Source of the DNA: SAR202 cluster bacterium bin16
Lineage (GTDB): Bacteria; Chloroflexota; Dehalococcoidia; Lucifugimonadales; Australimonadaceae
DNA: 64,000 nt
Reading direction: 5' to 3'
Assembly: GCA_002238425.1 (NCBI GenBank)
Contig: MPMJ01000014.1
Coordinates: 1-64,000 of the forward strand
Shown: piece after piece, positions 9,601-15,964 of the stretch
Numbering within the stretch: position 1 is the first letter of the stretch
Layout of the letters: each line of letters begins with the position of its first letter
The notes under the pieces: generated by a model
What the model was told of the DNA's origin: nothing
The model's input: only the letters and a program-made list of their open reading frames with translations
Databases searched by the model: none
Position numbers and translations under genes: made by a program

Positions 9601-12600
9601 GAGAGCGAGTTGTGGGGTTGGCATTCGGGACGTTCGGGTCCGAGGCCGTCACGCGAGAAGAGATGGTTGCGTCCGCGCCGCAGGGGTTCTCCGCAACGGA
9701 GCTTGCCACGATCCCGACGGCGTTCGTGTCGGCGGCGTTGTCGTTCGACCTGTCCGGGCTGCATCCCGGTGATCGGGTGCTCATCCACTCGGGCGCAGGA
9801 GGCGTAGGGCTGGCCGCCATACAACTGGCGCAGGCGGTGGGGGCCGAGGTGTTCGCGACCGCGAGCGCGCCGAAGCAGGCGTACCTGCGCTCGCTGGGTG
9901 TTCAGCACGTGTTCGACAGCCGCTCGACGAAGTTCGGGCAGGAGATCCTCGACGCCACGGGCGGCGAAGGCGTTCACGTCGTGGTGAACAGCCTCACGGG
10001 AGAGGGTTTCATCGACGCGAGCCTGTCGTGCCTCGCACAGGACGGGCGGTTCGTCGAACTGGCCCGGTTGGACATCCTGTCCGAGGAGGAGATGGCGGCG
10101 GTGCGGCCTGACGTCTCCTACGCCATCCTGATGCTGGACGTTCTGAAGGAGCATGACCCCGCGACACCCGGGAATGCCCTGCGACGCGTCATGCAGCAGC
10201 TGGCGGCGGGAGAGGTGACGCCGCTCGTCCATACCCGGTGGTCGATGACCGAAACCGGGCCTGCGATGAAGTTCATGCGGGCGGCACGGCACATCGGGAA
10301 GATCGTGCTGGCCAACTCTCCCGTCGAGAGCGGACGGCTTCGCGAGGACAGGACGTACCTCGTGACCGGCGGACTCGGCGGCATCGGATGCGCGCTGGCG
10401 GAGTGGCTCGCGGAGCGGGGCGCAGGCGCTATCGTGCTGAACGGACGCCGTCCTCCGGACCCGGAGGTTGCCGATGCCATCGACGCGTTACGGGGACGCG
10501 GCGGAACCGTCCAGGTGGAGATCGCGGACGTCACGGACGCGGAGGCGGTCGACCGGATGCTGGAGCGCATCGATGCGACGCTGCCGCCGCTGGCGGGCGT
10601 CATCCACAGCGTGGGCGTGCTGTCCGACGCGGCGCTGACGAACCAGAATTGGGAGCGGTTCGAGGATGTGCTTTGGCCGAAGGTGCTGGGAGCCTGGCAC
10701 CTGCACCGAGCGACCGCCGGGCGCGACCTCGACATGTTCGTCCTGTTCTCGAGCGTTGCGGGCGTACTGGGCAATCCGGGGCAGGCGAACCACGCCTCGG
10801 CCAACGCCTTCCTCGACCAACTCGCCGGTCACCGGCGCGCGCTGGGGCTCCCCGGCCAGACCATCGCGTGGGGCGCGTGGTCAGGACTGGGCGAGGCGGA
10901 GGAGCAACGGGAGCGCATCGCCCGGCAGTTGGAGGCGGCCGGGACTGGCTGGATCACCCCGGAGCAGGGGCTCAAGGCGTTCGACGAGGTGCTCAGGCAG
11001 GACATGACCACCGGGATGGCGGCGTCAGTGGACTGGCAGGTCTTTTCGGAGGGGCACGAGCAACGTCCGCCATTGTTGGAGGAGCTGCTGGCCACCTCCG
11101 AGGACAGCGCCGCCGAGGCGACTACCTCGCGGGGCGACGTGCTGACCGGCCTCTGGGATGCGTCGATAGCGGAGCGTGAGCAGATGCTGGCGTCGTTCCT
11201 GCAGCGGGAACTGCAGGCGGTGATGCGCCTGCCGACGCCACCGGCGGCATCGGTGGAGTTCTCCGAGTTGGGGATGGACTCGCTGATGGCGGTGGAGTTG
11301 CGCAACCGTGTGAACCGCGCATTCGCCGGAGAGTACGTGGCGCCGAACACCGTGGTGTTCGATTACCCGAGCGTCACGGCGCTCGCGCGCCACCTGGCCG
11401 GAGAACTCGGAGAGCCTGCCGAGGCGGCGCTCCCGGAACGGCGCGCGCCGGAAGTGCTGGTGCGGTCCGACGTGAGGGACGGCATCGCTATCGTTGGGAT
11501 GGCGTGCCGGTTCCCCGGCGCGGAGGACCTCTCGGCCTTCTGGCGTCAGTTGGAGGCGGGCGAGAGCGCGATCACAAACGGACGAGAGGGTTCCGGCAAC
11601 TGGTATGGCGCCGTAGGAGACCCTGCCGCGAAAGACACAACCTACCTGCGCGGAGCGTTCGTTAAGGACATCGATCTGTTCGACTCTCGGTTCTTCCGCA
11701 TCGCGCCGATCGAAGCCCGGATGATGGACCCGCAACAGCGGATGATGCTGGAGACAAGCTGGCAGGCGCTCGAGGACGCGGGCATCGACCCCGACCGGCT
11801 GCGGGGCAGCCGAACAGGTGTGTACGCGGGGGTCGGCGGCAGCGAGTACCGGGACCTCATCCAGACCAGCGGCAGGTTCAACAGCTACCTCGGCACCACC
11901 GGCAGCGTGACCGTTGGCCGGGTTGCGTTCGCGCTCGGCCTCGAGGGGCCCGCAATGCCGATGGACATGGCGTGCGCCTCGTCGCTCGCCGCAGTGCACC
12001 AGGCGGTCGCCGGCCTGCAGCGCGGCGAGGTGGACCTCGCTCTGGCGGGCGGGGTCAACGCGGTGCTGTCCACCTCGGTCACGAGGTTCATGGCGGACCT
12101 CGGCATGTTGTCGGCGGACGGCGAATGCAGGACGTTCGATGCAGCCGCGGACGGCTACGTGCGAGGCGAGGGCTGCGGCATCGTGGTGCTGAAGCGGTTG
12201 AGCGACGCCGAGGCCGACGGCGACCGGATATGGGGCGTCATCCGCGGATCGGCGGTAAACCAGAACGGCGCGAGCATGGGCCTGACGGTCCCCAAGGGTC
12301 CGGCACAGGAGCGCGTTATCGAGGAAGCACTCGCACGGGCGGGCGTCGAACCCTCGGAAGTGGACTACCTTGAAGCGCACGGGGTCGGGTCGAACCTGGG
12401 CGACCCCATAGAGGTGCGGGCCGCGGCAGCGGTGTACGGGAGGGGGCGCGAAGCAGACCGCCCGCTCCTCGTGGGATCGGTGAAGACGAACATCGGCCAC
12501 CTGGAGTCCGCAGCGGGGATCGCCGCCCTCATCAAGGCCGTGCTTGCGATGGAGCACGGCGTTATCCCGAAGCACCTGCACCTCGACAACCCGAACCCCA

Positions 12601-13826
12601 ACCTGGACTGGGAGCAACTCCCCGTACAGGTGACCACGGCGACGACCGACTGGCCGCCCGTCTCGGGCCGTCCGCCACGGGCGGGTGTGAGCGCGTTCGG
12701 GCTGTCGGGTACGAACTCGCACGTCGTCGTGGAGGGCTACGGCGAACCCGGGAGCGCCAAGGGAGAGAACGGCTGGCCTGCGGGGCCTTCGGTACCAGTT
12801 GCCGTTCCTGTGCCGGAGCCTGCCCCCGATGGAGCGATCGCCGGTCGGGGGGCACGGCTGCTGCCCCTGTCAGGAAAGACAGACCGCGCCCTCCGAGAGT
12901 TAGCGGCGCGCTATCTCTCGTGGCTCGACGAGCACCCCGAACAGTTCCCGCCCGATAGCGCCGCCAGCGATGAAGCGCTGTCCGACGCGGCCTGGACGGC
13001 GAGCGTAGGCCGCAGCCACTTCCCGTACCGAGCGGGCGTGGTCTTCCGTGATGTTGCATCGTTACGCGAGGGGCTGCGGGCGGTTGCGGAACGCGGGGAG
13101 GCACCCGATGAGCAGGAGCCGCAGGCCGCATCAAGGGTCGCGTTCGTCTACACCGGCGAGGGCAGCCGGCGGGTGGGAATGGGCAAGGCGCTGTACGAGA
13201 GCGAGCCGGTCTTCCGCGCAGTTCTGGACCGATGCGACGCAGCGCTGCGGGAGGTCCGCGGCGCGTCGCTGCTGGACGTGATGTTCGGCCGGCCCGGAGC
13301 GGCGGGTGACATCGACGATCCTGCGTGGTCGCAGCCGGTGATCTATGGACTGGAGTGCGCGCTGACGTCGCTCTGGTTGAGCGTGGGCGTGCGTCCGGAC
13401 GTGGTGGCATGGAACGGTAATGGCGAGATTTCAGCGTCGCAGGCCGCAGGCGTGTTCAGCCTCGAGGACGGCCTGCACTTCGCGGCAAGACACGGCGAGC
13501 TGGCGGCATCAGGCACGCAGAAGAGTCCCGAGGCGGCCTTCGACGGCATCACGCTTGTTTCGCCTTCCGTACCCTTGGTGAGCAGCCTTACGGAAGAGCC
13601 GGGGGCCAGTCTCGTTGTCGAGGTCGGCCCGCAAGCAGGCGGCGGGTTCGTGGAGACGGTTGCCAGAGCGTATGAGGCCGGGCTCTCGCTTTCGTTCCCG
13701 GGGTTGTTCGCGGGAGAGTCCCGACGGCGGGTCGCTCTGCCCGGCTACCCGTTCCAGCGCCGCCGTCACTGGATAGAGCCGCTGGAGCGGCTGATACCGG
13801 GCGCAGGTGGCCCTCAGCGTCTCTGA
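3693..13826 (+). CDS. Type I polyketide synthase, KS-AT-DH-cMT-ER-KR-ACP-KS-(degenerate AT)
   Basis: KS1 VDTACSSS/EAHGTGT/KTNIGH; AT1 GHSLGE; DH HxxxGxxxxP (HRVFGRVIAP) and DGCFQ; cMT LEIGAGTGS; ER HSGAGGVGLAAIQLA; KR TGGLGGIG; ACP GMDSL; KS2 MDMACASS/EAHGVGS/KTNIGH; shrunken AT2. 3377 aa, GTG start (or ATG at 3696). Confidence 0.95.
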   Translation: MMASEGKVDSSRLPSESVGGEPIAVVGMACRFPSATGLPAFWRQLEAGESAVIEGVPGSGVGRVGYLFPDAAVQAEACKFGAYIDGIDQFDAGFFRISPVEAQLLDPQQRLMLETSWRALEDAGIDPDTLKGSRTGVYAGISNNEYRGLILGVSDTADPATSLYTVTGTSFNTAIGRVAFALGLQGPAIAVDTACSSSLVAVHQAVVGLQRGEADLALAGGVHAILSGRLLELRANAGMLAPDGRCKTFDAAANGYVRGEGCGLLVLKRLSEAEADGDRIWGVIRGSALNQDGASQGLTVPSESAQEQVIEAALLRAGLEPWEVDYVEAHGTGTPVGDPIEMQATGTVYSRGREADHPLLVGSVKTNIGHLESAAGAASLIKVMLAMKHRVIPKHLNFRNPNPEIDWERMTVRVASETMEWPVVPDRPPRAGISGFGWSGTNAHVIVEGYGEPIAADAGNGLPAGPSVAIAVALPESGHPHPNLPPSRGKGPEVSTAEERELAARGTRLLPLSGKSRQALREQAERYVAWLNEHPERFPPDSTASGEALSDMAWTASVGRSHFPHRSGVVFRDAASLRERLREVAEDDEAPDGPEPRAASKVAFVYTGQGSQWVGMGEALYESETVFRAVLDRCERWVQEHRGASLVDVMFGRPGAAGDLNDPAWTQPATYALQCGLTALWSSLGVRPDVVMGHSLGEIAASQTAGVFSLEDGLRFAAARGELMASLPVAGAMAAVFASASHVTEALEEWNAATEGMGLSIAADNGAHQVVSGEAREVEQIVQRFEAEGLRVNRLRSSPGYHSVLVEPALDDLAAVIDGIAVAAPSIPLVSNVTGRLIEQGGVQDPAYWRRHARQPVAFRGCVETLAEMGVDAVVELGPHAVLGPMASLAWPETSAAPAVLSSLHRPPRDPAEPVQDSTGGFIEGVAAAYEAGIPFSFAGLFAGESRRRVALPGYPFQRQSYWVDEVRRRRVAARHPLLGTRHESPRGETSFESELFPADPAWLNDHRVFGRVIAPGALYGAMAASALASAQGSVAVEEMQLVTPLVLPEQDGEQGSGQEGRSVQMVLDAPDGTSPRGFEIFSRGEGEEGWTLHAQGRVASGAERQGRERVEVDQLKAGLSAEDLPAFYRARAETNINLGPSFRTLLGLWRGEGEAVGEIVLPEAVDGAGLPVHPVLLDGCFQVMAAARNREGLEDGATYLPFGWERLWLAERLPERVICHARMRESIRDAEQESAAAEPREVFAGDLRFYSPDGVELGGLSGYTVKRATRAAVLSGTEGVNDLLYEVIWRDKPLPQGMPSADFLPSPSAIAARSGPFSEYLVAEGVGAEERTALLTDLERLSWRYALAALEQLGWERKVGEAVDPEPLRERFGVSAEHTRLFRRLFELQARAGIVKAEGDGFVVVVGSDDSLPEAVPSDPEAFADGMASHYAHGAVEVGLFRRSAAALADVLVGKADPLTLLFSSGEPTAADLYMRAPVARAANRMLGDAVAALLEAFPDGRRLRVLEIGAGTGSATELVLPELPAGRFDYVYTDISAGFFAEAEGRFGGSEASIEYRVLDVEKDPVAQGFDAHGYDLVIASNVLHATRYLEETLAHCRDLLAPSGQLLALENLRGQGWLDLTFGQLDGWWRFADSYRPHHALASPAVWRQALGDAGFVEAEVLGVEASASAEPDRGVIMAQGPSEVMEPAGVWVLAGDGSGVAEQLAAELSARNQAVVLAGTQVEAEDRESWRALLERLPADVPLNGVVHLMALDGHGPDATADEFAQDVRHGAASALALVQGIADADVTPAKGLWLLTRGGQVLEKEHGGEIAGAALWGLGKVVAREAPHLQPRMLDLDPGAPPSLSDLVNELLYPDPETHIAYRRGYRQTARLVRAGSATERLTLSEDSAWLLEPDAGGALEGLEIGPFPARPLEPRDVRIAVEAAGLNFWDLFRALGLIDEGLLGGEFCGRVLEVGSDVTSVSVGERVVGLAFGTFGSEAVTREEMVASAPQGFSATELATIPTAFVSAALSFDLSGLHPGDRVLIHSGAGGVGLAAIQLAQAVGAEVFATASAPKQAYLRSLGVQHVFDSRSTKFGQEILDATGGEGVHVVVNSLTGEGFIDASLSCLAQDGRFVELARLDILSEEEMAAVRPDVSYAILMLDVLKEHDPATPGNALRRVMQQLAAGEVTPLVHTRWSMTETGPAMKFMRAARHIGKIVLANSPVESGRLREDRTYLVTGGLGGIGCALAEWLAERGAGAIVLNGRRPPDPEVADAIDALRGRGGTVQVEIADVTDAEAVDRMLERIDATLPPLAGVIHSVGVLSDAALTNQNWERFEDVLWPKVLGAWHLHRATAGRDLDMFVLFSSVAGVLGNPGQANHASANAFLDQLAGHRRALGLPGQTIAWGAWSGLGEAEEQRERIARQLEAAGTGWITPEQGLKAFDEVLRQDMTTGMAASVDWQVFSEGHEQRPPLLEELLATSEDSAAEATTSRGDVLTGLWDASIAEREQMLASFLQRELQAVMRLPTPPAASVEFSELGMDSLMAVELRNRVNRAFAGEYVAPNTVVFDYPSVTALARHLAGELGEPAEAALPERRAPEVLVRSDVRDGIAIVGMACRFPGAEDLSAFWRQLEAGESAITNGREGSGNWYGAVGDPAAKDTTYLRGAFVKDIDLFDSRFFRIAPIEARMMDPQQRMMLETSWQALEDAGIDPDRLRGSRTGVYAGVGGSEYRDLIQTSGRFNSYLGTTGSVTVGRVAFALGLEGPAMPMDMACASSLAAVHQAVAGLQRGEVDLALAGGVNAVLSTSVTRFMADLGMLSADGECRTFDAAADGYVRGEGCGIVVLKRLSDAEADGDRIWGVIRGSAVNQNGASMGLTVPKGPAQERVIEEALARAGVEPSEVDYLEAHGVGSNLGDPIEVRAAAAVYGRGREADRPLLVGSVKTNIGHLESAAGIAALIKAVLAMEHGVIPKHLHLDNPNPNLDWEQLPVQVTTATTDWPPVSGRPPRAGVSAFGLSGTNSHVVVEGYGEPGSAKGENGWPAGPSVPVAVPVPEPAPDGAIAGRGARLLPLSGKTDRALRELAARYLSWLDEHPEQFPPDSAASDEALSDAAWTASVGRSHFPYRAGVVFRDVASLREGLRAVAERGEAPDEQEPQAASRVAFVYTGEGSRRVGMGKALYESEPVFRAVLDRCDAALREVRGASLLDVMFGRPGAAGDIDDPAWSQPVIYGLECALTSLWLSVGVRPDVVAWNGNGEISASQAAGVFSLEDGLHFAARHGELAASGTQKSPEAAFDGITLVSPSVPLVSSLTEEPGASLVVEVGPQAGGGFVETVARAYEAGLSLSFPGLFAGESRRRVALPGYPFQRRRHWIEPLERLIPGAGGPQRL
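5127..5165. repeat. Dispersed palindromic repeat inside PKS coding sequence
   Basis: CACCCTCATCCTAACCTTCCCCCATCAAGGGGGAAGGGA, 36/39 identical by eye to the copy at 35199-35237. Confidence 0.75.
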
Positions 13827-13855
13827 TTGACACAGGTATACCCCATTGCTAGGGT
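13827..13855 (+). promoter_or_regulatory. Candidate sigma70-type promoter for ACP-PPTase-hydrolase
   Basis: TTGACA (13827-13832), directly after the PKS stop, 17-nt spacer, TAGGGT (13850-13855). Confidence 0.45.
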
Positions 13856-13903
13856 GTTTGAATACTGGGGCACATGCCCATGCACACAGGAGAGGAATTG
13901 CCC

Positions 13904-14146
13904 ATGGCCACGACCGAAGAACGTATCAGGAAGCTGGTCGACGAGAACCTTGAGATCGAAGGGCGGCCGCTGGGCCGTGGCCTCGACCTGAACGCCAGCC
14001 TGCGGGACGCCGGCGTCCCTTCGGCAGACTTCCTCGCCTTCACCAAGGTGGTGGCGGAAGAGTTCAACCTCACCTTCAGCCCTGAAGACTGCTCCCGGTT
14101 CGAAAACCTGGGGGACCTCGTAACGTTTCTGGACTCCCGGGGCTAG
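13904..14146 (+). CDS. Discrete acyl carrier protein
   Basis: 80 aa with ACP helical pattern; DAGVPSADFLAFTKVVAEEF aligns with DLGxDSLxxVELvxxLEEEF (Ser kept). ORF opens at 13874; ATG at 13904 has AGGAGAGG SD. Confidence 0.75.
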   Translation: MATTEERIRKLVDENLEIEGRPLGRGLDLNASLRDAGVPSADFLAFTKVVAEEFNLTFSPEDCSRFENLGDLVTFLDSRG

Positions 14147-14171
14147 TCCCTCGCGATTCAACGGCAGGCAG

Positions 14172-14229
14172 AGGCTCTCAGAAGAGATGCGGGCATGGTG
14201 ATGATTGCCCAGAACTCTTCTGAGAGCCT
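14172..14229 (+). promoter_or_regulatory. 15-bp perfect inverted repeat flanking PPTase start codon
   Basis: AGGCTCTCAGAAGAG (14172-14186) / CTCTTCTGAGAGCCT (14215-14229), 28-nt loop containing ATG at 14195. Confidence 0.6.
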
Positions 14230-14944
14230 TTCGTTTGTTCCGGGCCCCTGGTGGAGTCCGTTCGCCACAACAGCCGGCGTTCAGATTGTGCACGTCGCCC
14301 TGAGTCCCGATCCGGCCTGCGAGAGCGAGGCATACGGATGGCTGGACAAAGCGGAGCGGGGCGCGTGGGGGAAGTACCTGCCACGGCCACGCCGTCAGTT
14401 CACCCTCTGCCGCGCCGCACTGCGCGCCATCCTCTGCGAACGGTTCGACTGCCGGAACGACCAGCTTTCGTTCGGCGCAGGCCGTCACGGGAAGCCGTTC
14501 GCCATAGCCGGAGGAGCGCGTATCCCGTTCAATTTCAACGTCAGTCACAGCGGTGGCCACGGCCTGATCGCCCTGTCGGCGGCGGGACGGTTGGGGGTAG
14601 ACATCGAAGAACGCATCCCGAGACGCTACCTGAACGAACTGATAGAGGCAGTCATGGCGCCCGAAGAGCAGACGGAACTTGCCGCTCTTCCGGAGTCCGC
14701 TAAACTGCACCTGTTCTACCGCCTCTGGACGCTCAAGGAGGCGCTGATCAAGGCGCTGGGCACGGGGTTCTCCACCGATCCTTCCGGGTTCCAGGCGCCT
14801 CCCGCGATGCGCAGGGACGGCAGGTCCAGCGTATTCAGCTTTCCGAACCTGCCGTCTGTCGCCTGGATGCTGGAGGACATCGGGGACGAACGGTTCGCCG
14901 CCGCCCTCGCCTATGAGTTGGAGAGCCCCAAGATTGGCCGATAA
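14195..14944 (+). CDS. 4'-phosphopantetheinyl transferase (Sfp type)
   Basis: FNVSHSGGHGLIALS, LGVDIE and YRLWTLKEALIKALGTG motifs. Confidence 0.88.
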   Translation: MVMIAQNSSESLSFVPGPWWSPFATTAGVQIVHVALSPDPACESEAYGWLDKAERGAWGKYLPRPRRQFTLCRAALRAILCERFDCRNDQLSFGAGRHGKPFAIAGGARIPFNFNVSHSGGHGLIALSAAGRLGVDIEERIPRRYLNELIEAVMAPEEQTELAALPESAKLHLFYRLWTLKEALIKALGTGFSTDPSGFQAPPAMRRDGRSSVFSFPNLPSVAWMLEDIGDERFAAALAYELESPKIGR

Positions 14945-15842
14945 TCCGCAACATCCCTGGAAGATCCCTGAGCCTGTCTCAGTCCATGAGATAGCGATGG
15001 CCGATCAGACGCGCGTCGTCCTCCGGCGGCACGGCAACCCCGACGGACCCCGGCTGGTGCTGAGCCACGGCAACGGCCTCGCCATAGATCTGTACTACCC
15101 CTTCTGGTCGCTGCTGACCGGCGACTTCGACGTCGTGGTCTACGACTTGAGGAACCATGGCTGGAACGCCATAACCGACCTGAAGGAGCACACCATCCCA
15201 ACGCTGATCGACGACCATGACCTCGTCATCGATGCGATCGACCGCCACCTGGGAGAGAAGCCGAAGATAGGGGTGTTTCACTCGCTCTCGTCCCTGGCTC
15301 CCCTGTTGTCGCCCACGGAAGGCAGCAGTTTCGAGGCGCTGATCCTGTTCGACCCTCCCCTGTGCAAGCCGGGCAAGAGCTACGAGGAGTTCGACTCTGC
15401 CGCCATCAAGACGGCGGCGGCGGCACGGCGGCGCTCGTACCGGTTCCGCAGCCGGGGAGACTTCGTCGAACTCTTGCAGATTTCGCCGAACTTCAGGCTC
15501 ACTGTCCCGGGGACACGCTATCTGATGGCCGAGACAACGCTGCGCGAGGAAACGGATGGCGAGGGATACGAACTGCGGTGCCCTCCCGAGTACGAGGCGC
15601 AGATCATCGACTACGCCAGGGTCTTCGCGGTTTCCGTGGATCTCACAGCGCTGCAGTGTCCGACGAAGGTCATAGGAGCAGACCCGACCCTTCCCTACTC
15701 CTACCTGCCGACGATGGACCTGAGCGATATGCTGAGCGTGGACTACGACTTCCTGCCCGACGCAACGCATCTCCTCCAACTGGAGCAGCCGGAGGAATGT
15801 GTGGCGAAGATGCGCCAGTTCATCGAATCCGTCTCGGGGTGA
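14913..15842 (+). CDS. Alpha/beta hydrolase, possible polyketide release enzyme
   Basis: LVLSHGNG oxyanion region, VVVYDLRNHG, nucleophile elbow VFHSLSS, C-terminal DATHLLQLEQPE His; overlaps PPTase end. Confidence 0.75.
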   Translation: MSWRAPRLADNPQHPWKIPEPVSVHEIAMADQTRVVLRRHGNPDGPRLVLSHGNGLAIDLYYPFWSLLTGDFDVVVYDLRNHGWNAITDLKEHTIPTLIDDHDLVIDAIDRHLGEKPKIGVFHSLSSLAPLLSPTEGSSFEALILFDPPLCKPGKSYEEFDSAAIKTAAAARRRSYRFRSRGDFVELLQISPNFRLTVPGTRYLMAETTLREETDGEGYELRCPPEYEAQIIDYARVFAVSVDLTALQCPTKVIGADPTLPYSYLPTMDLSDMLSVDYDFLPDATHLLQLEQPEECVAKMRQFIESVSG

Positions 15843-15964
15843 GGCAACGGCGCGCGCGCCGTGCAAGGTGTGACATCTGCCCCTTTCGCAGTTGAAGGCG
15901 CAGTTCCTAACCTCTTTTGACCCGCCCGTGGCAAGCCATGCGGGCAGCAGAAGAGGTGAAAGGA

